This document shows positions 8,173 through 16,600 of a DNA stretch of 19,179 nt, one piece after another. The notes under the pieces were generated by a model. That model saw only the letters and a list, made by a program, of their open reading frames with translations. It made no database searches and had not been told where the DNA came from. The position numbers and the translations under genes were made by a program. The first letter of the stretch is position 1. Every line of letters starts with the position of its first letter. Origin of the DNA: an uncultured Treponema sp. GTDB lineage: Bacteria; Spirochaetota; Spirochaetia; Treponematales; Treponemataceae. The stretch spans positions 1 to 19,179 of the forward strand of contig CALDWC010000141.1 of assembly GCA_937923945.1 (NCBI GenBank). The letters are read 5' to 3'.

Positions 8173-10962
8173 ATGAACAAAACGAAAAAAAGTTGGATTA
8201 CGCTTGCCGTGATTTTTGCGGCAACGGTATTTTTTACATGTATGATCCCCCATATACTGATGGATAATGAACTAAGGCACTTTTTCCCTGAAAATCATGA
8301 ATCCTATCAGCGGTATAATGCTTTAACCGATACCTTCGGCGATCAATACACGATGGATATTGTTATCGAAACCAAAGAAGATACTATCCTTTATAAAGAT
8401 GCGCTTGATAAAATTGCAAAAATATCCGAAGCAGCGGGAAACCTTAACTATGTCACAAAAGTTGAGTCGCTGACGACTATTGACTTTATCACCGACAATG
8501 AAGGCGAGTTGGTAACAGGCAGTTTAATTCCCGATGATTTTACGGGCTCAAGGCAAGAGTTTGAAACCTTGCGAAACAGGATTTTAGAATGGCCGAGTGC
8601 CTATATCGGTACGCTTATTTCATCCGACTTTAAAGGGGTACAAATTGTTGTCACTATATCGGACGAGGTTACCCCGCCTGAGTTGAGTACCCTTTATGCC
8701 GACACAGTCAAGCTGGTAAAAGACACGGTACAAGGCGATCGCAGCTTAACCTATCGCATTGCAGGCGATCCGGTATTGAGCGAATATGCAAAGATATACA
8801 TGTATGATGATCTGAAACACTTAATTCCGCTTATTATATTGGTTGTACTGCTTTGCTTGTTCTTTTCGTTTAAAAATATGGAAGGAACGCTTCTTCCGCT
8901 GATTGCCGTGCTGATTAGTACGGTTTGGACGATCGGTATTATGGCCATTGTCGGTGAGCCGCTGACGATTGTTTCAAGCTGTATTCCGGTACTGCTGATA
9001 GCGGTCGGCTCTGCGTACGGTATTCATATCGTGAATTATTATTATCAGGGGCTGGGAAGAGAAGGATTAATTACGAACCAAGAACGGCATCAAGAACTGG
9101 TAACGCAAACTTTAAAAAATGCCAAATCGCCTGTTTTTCTTGCAGGCATTACAACCATTGCAGGTTTTGTTTCAACGATTACAAGTCCGATTAAACCGCT
9201 GAAAGCATTCGCGATTTACAGTGCGATCGGTATTGTAATTGCACTGGCGATGGCTTTCACCTTTATTCCGGCAGTGCTCATGTTAAAGCCGCTGAAGCGG
9301 GTGCAGAAACAGCAGCACAAAATGAGTTTGCGGGCAATTAAAAATAATGCACGCCGAGCAGCGCTCGGTATCGGTAAAAACGGATCGGGACTGGATAAAA
9401 TATATTCGCATCTTAATCAGCAACGCACCGGTTTTATCGTGGGGCTTTTGGTGATTATCGGACTTTCGATTTGGGGTGTGTATAATTTGAACATTGAATC
9501 CGCATTTTTGGAATATTTTCCAAAAGATTCGGTTGTCAGAAAAGATGTGCAAGCAATCGATGAAAAGTATGTCGGAAGTACGGGTTTTAGCTTCGTTATT
9601 TCGGGGCAGGAAAAAGGCGATATATGCAAGCCTGAAATTTTAAAGCAAATGGATGACATGCAACATTATCTGGAAGCGAACCATCCTGATATAGGAAAAA
9701 TTCTTTCGTTTACGGATTTTGTCAAGCGTATGAATCAGGTTATGAGCGTCGACCGCGCGGACACGGTCGCAAGTTCGCAGAGTTCAGGCGAAAGTGTAGG
9801 CAGCTTTTTTGATAATGAAAATTCGGGTGAAACCGGCGGGAGCTTTTTTGATGACGAGAATACCGGTGAATCGTCGGGCAGCTTTTTTGACACCGAAGAT
9901 TCGGATGAAAGTGCGGGCAGTTTCTTTGATGATGAGCCGACCGCTGCCGCTGTTGTATCCGAGCCGCTTAACCGTGCGGTACACTTGGACAATATGAGTT
10001 CGGAGGATCTCATTAACTTGTTTGTTTCCGCTTATGCGCGCGGTTATTCACATTCTGCAAGCGGGGAACTGACGGTACCTGAGTTCCTGGATTCTCTTAA
10101 ACGGGAGTTGAATTATCGAGGTGCAGCTTACTACGAAATTCCTTATGATATTGAAAAGTATCCGGTAAGTACCCGTGAAGAATTAAAAAATATTGTATCG
10201 CAATATCTGGTATTATATTCCGGTTCGCTTGATTCGCTTTTGGATGCAAACCTTGAACCGGCAAAGACGCGAATGCGAGTAACAATGAGAACTCATGATA
10301 CCGGTAAAATGAAAGCCGTGATTGAAGATGCGGAATATTTTGCCAAAACCCACTTCCCGGAAGGCTACACACTGGAAGCCGCCGGTTTGGGTGAGCTTGA
10401 AGTTGCTATGACTTCGATGATTATTTCAAGCCAAATTTCCAGTTTGCTTTTGGCAATTGCGATTGTGTTCGGCATTTTGTCGGTGTTTTACCGTTCACCC
10501 GTTGCAGGTTTGGTTGGGGCGGTTCCGCTGTGTGTTTCGATTTTGCTGAACTTCGGTATTATGACGCTTACCGGCATAAACTTGGATATGGTTACAAGCC
10601 TTGTGGCTTCAATCGCAATCGGTATCGGTATTGACTACACCGTTCACTTTATGAATGACTACCATAATGAACGGTTGCTCAGTTCCGATTTAACGCAGGT
10701 TACCATTCAAACGCTGAAGAACTCCGGCAAGGGTATTGCAATCAATGCCTTTTCGGTCGGATTCGGATTTTTGGTACTCTGCTTTTCACAATTTGTCGTG
10801 CTCAGGTTTGTAGGGTTTTTGGTCGCAGAGGTTATGCTTACCAGTTCCGTTGCAGCCTTAACCATACTGCCTGTTGTATTAAATATTTTCAAACCTAAAT
10901 TTATGGCTCAATCGCATGAAAAACTTCTTGCGAAAAAGCCGGAAGGAGAAAAAAATGAATAA
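8173..10962 (+). CDS. RND superfamily transporter, MMPL family
   Basis: A 929-residue inner-membrane protein with the twelve-helix, duplicated RND layout. It has a first helix at about 9-29, a periplasmic loop, helices 2-6 at about 215-372, helix 7 at about 418-440, a second loop, then helices 8-12 at about 755-910. RND-type helix-4 motifs occur in both halves: AVGSAYGIHIVNYY near 276 and AIGIGIDYTVHFMNDY near 814. MMPL proteins move lipids or hydrophobic compounds using the proton gradient. The neighbours, a LolA-like periplasmic protein and an outer-membrane barrel, suggest transport of lipid or lipoprotein toward the outer membrane. The second loop contains four tandem 13-residue GSFFD repeats (538-589), an unusual acidic insertion. 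GAGGAG (8157-8162) is the ribosome binding site, and the stop overlaps the next gene by eight bases. Confidence 0.9.
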   Translation: MNKTKKSWITLAVIFAATVFFTCMIPHILMDNELRHFFPENHESYQRYNALTDTFGDQYTMDIVIETKEDTILYKDALDKIAKISEAAGNLNYVTKVESLTTIDFITDNEGELVTGSLIPDDFTGSRQEFETLRNRILEWPSAYIGTLISSDFKGVQIVVTISDEVTPPELSTLYADTVKLVKDTVQGDRSLTYRIAGDPVLSEYAKIYMYDDLKHLIPLIILVVLLCLFFSFKNMEGTLLPLIAVLISTVWTIGIMAIVGEPLTIVSSCIPVLLIAVGSAYGIHIVNYYYQGLGREGLITNQERHQELVTQTLKNAKSPVFLAGITTIAGFVSTITSPIKPLKAFAIYSAIGIVIALAMAFTFIPAVLMLKPLKRVQKQQHKMSLRAIKNNARRAALGIGKNGSGLDKIYSHLNQQRTGFIVGLLVIIGLSIWGVYNLNIESAFLEYFPKDSVVRKDVQAIDEKYVGSTGFSFVISGQEKGDICKPEILKQMDDMQHYLEANHPDIGKILSFTDFVKRMNQVMSVDRADTVASSQSSGESVGSFFDNENSGETGGSFFDDENTGESSGSFFDTEDSDESAGSFFDDEPTAAAVVSEPLNRAVHLDNMSSEDLINLFVSAYARGYSHSASGELTVPEFLDSLKRELNYRGAAYYEIPYDIEKYPVSTREELKNIVSQYLVLYSGSLDSLLDANLEPAKTRMRVTMRTHDTGKMKAVIEDAEYFAKTHFPEGYTLEAAGLGELEVAMTSMIISSQISSLLLAIAIVFGILSVFYRSPVAGLVGAVPLCVSILLNFGIMTLTGINLDMVTSLVASIAIGIGIDYTVHFMNDYHNERLLSSDLTQVTIQTLKNSGKGIAINAFSVGFGFLVLCFSQFVVLRFVGFLVAEVMLTSSVAALTILPVVLNIFKPKFMAQSHEKLLAKKPEGEKNE
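9784..9939 (+). repeat. Four in-frame 39-bp tandem repeats in the MMPL gene
   Basis: The units 9784-9822, 9823-9861, 9862-9900 and 9901-9939 each encode 13 residues of the form SGExxGSFFDxEN. The GSFFD core is invariant while the rest varies. Being a multiple of three, copy changes would keep the frame and only alter the length of the acidic periplasmic segment. Confidence 0.88.
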
Positions 10963-11740
10963 ATCATTATTCAAAAAATTAGGTATGCTGTTATTTGCAG
11001 CAGTATGTTCGGTTGGAGTTCTCTTTGCAGAGGACGGAAGAAGTGTTATCCAAAAATCGCTCGACGTTCCGCGCCCGAAATTTACGCACAGTGCCGTGAA
11101 AATGACGCTTACGGATGCGAAAGGCAGTACTGAGGAGCGGATGATTGAAGAATGGGCAAAAGATTCCGGCGATGACACCGGTGCTGCCGTAATTTCTTTT
11201 GTGTCCCCTGCTTCGGTAAAGGGCACGCGGTTTTTGCAGGTTATAAACAAGGACAGAGCAAACGATAAGTGGATTTATCTGCCGAGTCTCAGAACTGTCC
11301 GCCGAATTGCCGGAGCTGAAGGTTCAAAGCCTTTTATGGGAACCGATGCCAGTTACGATGATCTTGAAACACGAAAGATTGATGAAGATAAGCACACGCT
11401 GGTTGGCGATGAAACGGTGAACGGATATGACTGCTGGAAAGTTGAGTCGGTCGCGGTTGACCCGAAGTCAAGCAGCTATTCCAAGAAGATTGCATACGTT
11501 GACAAGAACACGCACATTCCGGTTAAGGCTGAAATGTACGATAAAAAAGGCGCCTTGTTGAAAGTGCTCGTCGTAGAAAAGCTCGAAAAGAAAAACAACT
11601 ATTGGATTCCGACAAAGGGCAGTTTGACAAACGTTCAAACAAAGCATTCAACACAGATTGAAATTGTGCAGCTGGAACTTGATAAGCCGATTAACGACAA
11701 GTTGTTCACTCAAAATTTCTTGAGTACCGGACGGATGTAA
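10955..11740 (+). CDS. Periplasmic LolA-like outer-membrane lipoprotein-sorting protein
   Basis: A 261-residue protein. I chose ATG 10955 because AAGGAG (10943-10948) precedes it, it overlaps the MMPL stop in the coupled form ATGAATAA, and it gives a clean signal peptide (MNKSLFKKLGMLLFAAVCSV, then cleavage after about residue 25 in LFA-ED). The mature part resembles the LolA-like family annotated as outer-membrane lipoprotein-sorting protein: KGTRFLQV, then KWIYLPSLRTVRRIAG, then SKPFMGTDASYDDLE at about residues 87-135, then VNGYDCWKVE. Such proteins are expected to fold as a half barrel that shields lipid in the periplasm. Genes for them are commonly placed next to MMPL/RND genes, and translational coupling here supports shared work. 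The cargo is unknown. Confidence 0.85.
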   Translation: MNKSLFKKLGMLLFAAVCSVGVLFAEDGRSVIQKSLDVPRPKFTHSAVKMTLTDAKGSTEERMIEEWAKDSGDDTGAAVISFVSPASVKGTRFLQVINKDRANDKWIYLPSLRTVRRIAGAEGSKPFMGTDASYDDLETRKIDEDKHTLVGDETVNGYDCWKVESVAVDPKSSSYSKKIAYVDKNTHIPVKAEMYDKKGALLKVLVVEKLEKKNNYWIPTKGSLTNVQTKHSTQIEIVQLELDKPINDKLFTQNFLSTGRM

Positions 11741-11757
11741 ACAAAGTAAAAGGCTAG

Positions 11758-11842
11758 AGGCAATAGGCAGTAGGTAAGAGGTATGAGAAGCAAGAATCTC
11801 ATACTTCAAACATCAGACTTTCAACCCTACTGCCATATGCCT
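11758..11842 (+). other. Imperfect long palindrome after the LolA-like gene
   Basis: The 17-base arms 11758-11774 and 11826-11842 pair except at two positions (AGGCAATAGGCAGTAGG against the reverse complement of CCTACTGCCATATGCCT). Nested inside is a perfect 8-bp stem, GTATGAGA (11781-11788) with TCTCATAC (11797-11804). No T run follows, so it is not a standard terminator. It could protect the 3' end of the operon mRNA or be another small repeat. Confidence 0.5.
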
Positions 11843-11850
11843 TAACTTAT

Positions 11851-12003
11851 GGAAACGCTGATTAAAGGCTTGACGCCGTTTAACAGCGTTTCCTTATTCT
11901 TTCTCAATGTTCAGTATAATAAGGTAGATTCTGAACATTTACGAAACAATAGATTTTAAAGGTGGGCACTGATTAATTCTCGATTGAATTAATCAGTGCC
12001 TCC
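11851..12003 (-). mobile_element. 153-bp three-hairpin MITE-like element, copy 2 (inverted)
   Basis: This is the reverse complement of copy 1, of exactly the same length, differing at five bases. It is flanked by the direct repeat TTAT (11847-11850 and 12004-12007), consistent with a 4-base target duplication. The outer base pair of hairpin A is G-C here and A-T in copy 1, a paired change. It separates the LolA-like gene from the barrel gene and ends only 16 bases before the latter's start. A perfect TATAAT (11915-11920) in hairpin B faces the barrel gene but lacks a good -35 box. Confidence 0.85.
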
Positions 12004-12019
12004 TTATGGAGAGTAATGT

Positions 12020-13447
12020 ATGAAAAAATATAAAACGGTGATTTTTATTGCTTGTCTTTTTAGCATGGCAAGTCTTGCCGCTCAAGATTCTTTTTTTGAC
12101 GGAGCGGATATGATCAGCGGCGAAAATGATGACAGCACAAAAGCGACTTCATCAAGTCTTGACATTTCGGGAAATGCTCAATTGGGCATTCGCTTTTATC
12201 CGCACAAAGATATAAAACAAGTTGCAGCAATGCCTTCTTTCGCTTTGCATTTAAAATATGCGGGAACAAACACGGAACTGGATTCACATCTTAAACTTAA
12301 GCCGCTGACGATAAAAGAGTATCCGTGGGACGTACTTGATGAGTTTACGATGCGCGCTTTTCTCGGAGATTTTGTTTTGTCGGCGGGTAAGATGAAACTC
12401 GTATGGGGAAAAGGAGACAAGCTCCACGTTCTTGACGTTTTTAACGCAAATGATTTTACCGACTTTATAATTCCCGATTACATTGATCGGCGACTGGGAG
12501 AGCCTATGGTGCATCTTGCCTACAACGCGCCGATTCCGCTGAAGCTTGAACTTGCGTGGGCACCGACGATGACACCTGACCGCGTTGCTGAAAAAGGTAT
12601 GTGGGTTCCTGCACAAAGAGAGCAAATGCAACAAACGCTTATAAGTATGTTTGCGCCGTTTATCGGTCTCGTACCGCCGCAGTTTAAACCGATCGTTATG
12701 CCTATGATAGAAAATGTAAAAGGTGATTTTTTGCCGAATACGAAAGATATAAAATACGGGCAGTACGGTTTGCGCTTGACCGGTTCTGCGGGTCCGACCG
12801 ATATGGGTTTTCAGTATTATTACGGGCATTATAAAACGCCATCGCTTGATGCAGAAAGCATGAAGAAAAATATTATGAAAGGTAATTTTGAACATCTACC
12901 CGATTGTGTATACTACGATCCGCTCCATATTTTCGGCATTGATTTCGGAGCGGCGGTCGCGATGTTTAATTTCCGCAGCGAGTTAGCCTATTATCTGACT
13001 TACGATTTTAAAGGCGACGATCCTGCCGTACACAATAACAGCATACAGTGGGTGTTAGGCTTTGATGTGGATATTCCGCTCAATAATCTTAACGTAAATG
13101 TGCAGAATATCGGGTCGTACATTATCGGTTTTAACAAAGTAAAGGATAATCACACTGGCGGCAAGTTCGATATGGATTGGAACACATCGGAAAAATCGAC
13201 CGCCAATAAACTTGTCGTCAATATTTCGGACTCGTGGCTCAATGAACGATTGAGCGATTCGCTGACCGTGATGTGGGGCATCGAAAACAATGATGTGATT
13301 ATCATGCCGAACATTAAATACAAAATAAAGGATGAGTTTTACATTGAAGGGAAAGGCGGCTACTTTTATGCGGAAAATAAAAAAAGTGAATTTCCTAACT
13401 GGAAAAATAATCACTTTATACAGTTAAGTGCGGAGTATCACTTTTAA
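12020..13447 (+). CDS. Outer-membrane beta-barrel protein, DUF1302-like
   Basis: A 475-residue protein with a signal peptide (cleavage probably after Ala21 in SLAA-QDS) and many alternating hydrophobic strands. It ends in a C-terminal aromatic residue (LSAEYHF), as expected for a substrate of the BAM machinery. The block LSAGKMKLVWGKGDKLHVLD, followed by NANDF, resembles the conserved WGxGD / DVxNPxD region of DUF1302-type barrels found beside MMPL transporters. I therefore infer the outer-membrane partner of the MMPL/LolA-like pair. The mature N-terminus carries QDSFFDGAD, echoing the GSFFD repeats of the MMPL loop. GGAGAG (12008-12013) is the ribosome binding site. It may pair with CTCC just upstream (12000-12003, the end of MITE copy 2) across a TTAT loop. 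The family assignment is weaker than the barrel call. Confidence 0.78.
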   Translation: MKKYKTVIFIACLFSMASLAAQDSFFDGADMISGENDDSTKATSSSLDISGNAQLGIRFYPHKDIKQVAAMPSFALHLKYAGTNTELDSHLKLKPLTIKEYPWDVLDEFTMRAFLGDFVLSAGKMKLVWGKGDKLHVLDVFNANDFTDFIIPDYIDRRLGEPMVHLAYNAPIPLKLELAWAPTMTPDRVAEKGMWVPAQREQMQQTLISMFAPFIGLVPPQFKPIVMPMIENVKGDFLPNTKDIKYGQYGLRLTGSAGPTDMGFQYYYGHYKTPSLDAESMKKNIMKGNFEHLPDCVYYDPLHIFGIDFGAAVAMFNFRSELAYYLTYDFKGDDPAVHNNSIQWVLGFDVDIPLNNLNVNVQNIGSYIIGFNKVKDNHTGGKFDMDWNTSEKSTANKLVVNISDSWLNERLSDSLTVMWGIENNDVIIMPNIKYKIKDEFYIEGKGGYFYAENKKSEFPNWKNNHFIQLSAEYHF

Positions 13448-13475
13448 AAAATTACATAGCTTGCAAAGCCCTTTT

Positions 13476-13517
13476 GGAGGCACTGATTAATTATCGATTG
13501 AATTAATCAGTGCCTCC
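13476..13517 (+). repeat. Solitary hairpin A of the MITE-like element
   Basis: A perfect 17-bp stem (GGAGGCACTGATTAATT and its complement) around an eight-base loop matches hairpin A of the full elements, with B and C missing. It sits between the converging barrel and hsdR genes. There is no T run on either strand, so it is not a standard terminator, though it may block read-through from both sides. The flanks (TTTT and TTAT) show no duplication. Confidence 0.75.
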
Positions 13518-13567
13518 TTATGAAAAAATCAGTAGTGTATCAAGCAACAGCGCTTTCAGTGTTCACC

Positions 13568-16500
13568 TTAAATCCCGATAAAAATTTCAACAAGACGTCT
13601 GATTTTTTCCAGCACCGATTCTTTTTTCTTTTCCCGCGCTCCGCCTCTCCGTGAAACAGGCGGTATCAGACGATCCAATTCATCGCCTGCATATTCGATA
13701 TACCCTTTTGAAATTGCCCTTTCGATAAAACGCTTTGAATCCGCTTTTAAGTTTTCATTTTTGATTACGCTTTTGATTTCCGCGTCTTTTTCTTTTCGGG
13801 CAAATCCGTAAAACGCTTCGAGAATATCATCAGTGTCTTGCAGTGCCGAAAGATTTGTGTTATTGATAAAATTCATAATCAAAGTCTCTTTCGCGCGCGT
13901 ACCGAGGCTCGATCGGATAACACGGCGGATTTCCTCTTTTAGATTTTCAAGATTCGTGCTTTCTTTTGATTTTTCTAAAATCAACGCAAGAATATAATCC
14001 AAGTTTATTTCGTCCGTTTTGAGTAAGTCAATTTGAAATTCAATATCGGAAAAATCAATGTGCATATTTTCGCTTGATGCATCTTTTTTGTACGTAAGAA
14101 ACTCTTCGCGAATATCTGCATAAACGCTTTTCATATCCTGCATCATCCGCTCCGAAATTATTTTTTCAAAGCTTTCAAACTCATCAAAGTTTTTAAGAAT
14201 ATTTTCCGCTTGCAACAATTCACCGAACAGTTTTACAAATTCTTTTTTATCCGCATCAAGCGTGATTTCGGTCGGTTCCGGAAACTTTGAAAGCATTTCA
14301 GTACAAATATCTTTATATCCTTTCACCGCTTTTCCGGTTTCCGCATCCGTAAAACCGTTCATATATTCCGCATAACTTTTTTCCAAAATAATATTGACGC
14401 TCTTTTCATCGCCGAAAAGTTTAATTGCATCTTGCGTCGCTTTTTCCATATCGCGAAAACACACGATATTACCGAATGTTTTTACTTTGTTGTAAATTCG
14501 GTTCGTTCTCGAAAACGCTTGAATAAGTCCGTGATAGCGTAAATTTTTATCAACAAAAAGCGTGTTCAATGTCGGAGCATCAAAACCGGTTAAAAACATT
14601 CCGACAACAATGAGTAAATCAATTTCACGGTTTTTCACTTTATACGATACATCTTTATAGTAATTTTGAAATTCACTGCTTTCCGTTGAAAAGTTTGTTT
14701 TAAAATATCCGTTATAATCATTTAAAACTTTATCTAAAAATTCTTTTGCTGTTGCATCCATTGCAGACACTTCAAAATTTTCTTCGGGGATTTCTCCCGC
14801 AGCACCTTGTTCGGCGTTTGCGGCAAAGCTATAAATAGTTACAACTTTTAATCGTTTTTCTAACGGAAGATCTTGCTGCTGTTTTTCAAATGCTTCATAA
14901 TACAACTTTGCCGCCTCAATACTTTGTACGGCAAGCAGTGCGTTAAAACCGTTTTGCCTTTTATGTTTCAAATCGTAACACTCATTGCGTCGCGTTTTTG
15001 CATCAAAGACTTTTAAGATATGCCGTGTTATTTCTGCAATTCGTTCAGGATGCCGGAGCATTTTCTTTTCAAGCACTTTTAATTTTTCATCGTCGCATTC
15101 TATTTCGGCATTTTTAAATTGCGGCGTAATGTTGTTATAATCAACTTTAAACTTTAAAACTTTTCCGTCACGAATGGCATCGGTAATTACATAACTGTGA
15201 AGCTGTGCACCGAACACGCCCGCCGTTGTATCGCTGCCGAGCGAGTTTTCCGGAAAAATAGGCGTGCCGGTAAAGCCGAATTGATAATACTTTTTAAATG
15301 ATTTTCGAATATTTTTTTGCGCATCACCGAACTGCGAGCGGTGGCATTCATCATAAATAAGTACCACCTGCTTTTGATACACCGGATGATTTTTGTTTTT
15401 TTTCACAAACTCATTCAATTTTTGAATCGTCGTTACAATAATTCTATTATCATCTTTTTCAATATTTTCTTTGAGCTTTTTGGTATCCGTGCTCCCGTTG
15501 ACACTGTCAGGCTGAAAACGCTGATACTCTTTCATCGTTTGATAATCCAAATCTTTTCTATCGACAACAAAAAACACCTTATCGATAAACGGCAACTCGG
15601 TTGCAAGACGAGCGGCTTTAAACGAAGTGAGCGTTTTCCCGGAACCGGTCGTATGCCAAATAAAACCGCCCGCTTCCGGTTTACCCCATTTTTTTGCTTC
15701 ATAGCTTGATTTAATTTTCCACAAGATCCTTTCAGTTGCTGCAATTTGATAGGGACGCATAACAAGGAGCGTATTATTCACATCGAACACGCAGTATTTC
15801 GTGATAACTTCGAGCAGTACTCTTTTTTCAAAAAATGTTTTCGTAAAATCTTCCAAGTCACAAATCGCTTTGTTTTTTGCATCCGCCCACTCGCAGGTAA
15901 ATTCATAATTGTTTTTATCTTGTATCGTTGTGTTTGCAAAATACCGCGTAAAGGTACCGTTTGAAATAACAAAGATCTGCACATATTTGTATAAAGAGTT
16001 TTCGCTGTTAAAACTTTCTTTGCTGTATCGGTGAATTTGATTAAACGCTTCCGTTAAATTAACTCCGCGTTTTTTTAATTCAATATGGACAAGCGGTAAA
16101 CCGTTTACCAATATCGTTACATCATATCGATTAGGGTGCCGGCCCTCCTGCCGCACTTGATTGGTAACTTGTAAAAAATTATGGTGAATATTTTGTTTAT
16201 CGATAATTTTAATATTTTTCAAATGTCCATCGTCAAAGGTAAAATCATAGATATGATTTTCTTGTACTTTGCGCGTTTTTTCCGTTCTGCCTTCATTCGG
16301 AGCATCAAGATATTCACGCAAAAATCGCTGCCACTCGCTAGGCGAAAAAGATACGCCGTTTAACTTTTCGATTTGCGTTTTTACATTTGCATATAAATCA
16401 TCGTTTGACTTTACTACAAGACGCTCATAACCTTGTGAAACTAAACTTGCAATCATTTGTCGTTCAAGTTCCGCTTCGCTTTGATAGGATGTTTCCCGCA

Positions 16501-16588
16501 CACAGCTTTCTTTTTCAAAACGCGCTAAGATAATGCCGTTTGTCATTTCGGCAATGGTTGATTTATTGTACCGTATATTTTCTGACAT
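13568..16588 (-). CDS. hsdR: Type I restriction enzyme, R (motor and nuclease) subunit
   Basis: A 1006-residue subunit that translocates DNA with ATP and cuts it. The nuclease domain has Asp156 in NRYDVTI and Glu170-x-Lys172 in HIELKKRG, a PD-(D/E)xK site, followed by the QxxxY motif QIHRY. The helicase motor has Walker A TTGSGKT (313-319), a DECH box (413-416) and TGTP (440-443). A later block reads VGMFLTGFDAP, then HGLIQAFSRTNRI, typical of motifs V-VI. Length and motif order are complete, so it should be active. AGGAGG on the minus strand (16595-16600) is a strong ribosome binding site squeezed between the hsdS stop (16601) and this start, so the two are co-transcribed. The C-terminal ~200 residues, rich in charged helices, probably bind the methylase-specificity core. 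Confidence 0.96.
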   Translation of the reverse strand: MSENIRYNKSTIAEMTNGIILARFEKESCVRETSYQSEAELERQMIASLVSQGYERLVVKSNDDLYANVKTQIEKLNGVSFSPSEWQRFLREYLDAPNEGRTEKTRKVQENHIYDFTFDDGHLKNIKIIDKQNIHHNFLQVTNQVRQEGRHPNRYDVTILVNGLPLVHIELKKRGVNLTEAFNQIHRYSKESFNSENSLYKYVQIFVISNGTFTRYFANTTIQDKNNYEFTCEWADAKNKAICDLEDFTKTFFEKRVLLEVITKYCVFDVNNTLLVMRPYQIAATERILWKIKSSYEAKKWGKPEAGGFIWHTTGSGKTLTSFKAARLATELPFIDKVFFVVDRKDLDYQTMKEYQRFQPDSVNGSTDTKKLKENIEKDDNRIIVTTIQKLNEFVKKNKNHPVYQKQVVLIYDECHRSQFGDAQKNIRKSFKKYYQFGFTGTPIFPENSLGSDTTAGVFGAQLHSYVITDAIRDGKVLKFKVDYNNITPQFKNAEIECDDEKLKVLEKKMLRHPERIAEITRHILKVFDAKTRRNECYDLKHKRQNGFNALLAVQSIEAAKLYYEAFEKQQQDLPLEKRLKVVTIYSFAANAEQGAAGEIPEENFEVSAMDATAKEFLDKVLNDYNGYFKTNFSTESSEFQNYYKDVSYKVKNREIDLLIVVGMFLTGFDAPTLNTLFVDKNLRYHGLIQAFSRTNRIYNKVKTFGNIVCFRDMEKATQDAIKLFGDEKSVNIILEKSYAEYMNGFTDAETGKAVKGYKDICTEMLSKFPEPTEITLDADKKEFVKLFGELLQAENILKNFDEFESFEKIISERMMQDMKSVYADIREEFLTYKKDASSENMHIDFSDIEFQIDLLKTDEINLDYILALILEKSKESTNLENLKEEIRRVIRSSLGTRAKETLIMNFINNTNLSALQDTDDILEAFYGFARKEKDAEIKSVIKNENLKADSKRFIERAISKGYIEYAGDELDRLIPPVSRRGGAREKKKESVLEKIRRLVEIFIGI

Positions 16589-16600
16589 AATATGCCTCCT

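Noticed and set aside
10879..11250. 123-codon minus-strand open frame across the MMPL/LolA-like junction
   Set aside because: It is antisense to two well-supported genes with no start signals or recognisable domain.
12284..12895. 203-codon open frame on the minus strand
   Set aside because: It lies wholly inside the barrel gene in antisense, has no ribosome binding site, and its composition is that of a reverse-strand shadow.
13476..13517. Solitary hairpin as a bidirectional rho-independent terminator
   Set aside because: The stem is strong but neither strand has a T run after it, and it matches the repeat family, which explains it better.
13520..13654. Short frame starting MKKSVVYQ right after the solitary hairpin
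   Set aside because: It overlaps the hsdR end in antisense, lacks a usable ribosome binding site and ends within 45 codons; at most a broken gene start.
15317..15709. 130-codon plus-strand frame inside hsdR
   Set aside because: Shadow of the hsdR helicase region; low-complexity hydrophobic product without start signals.
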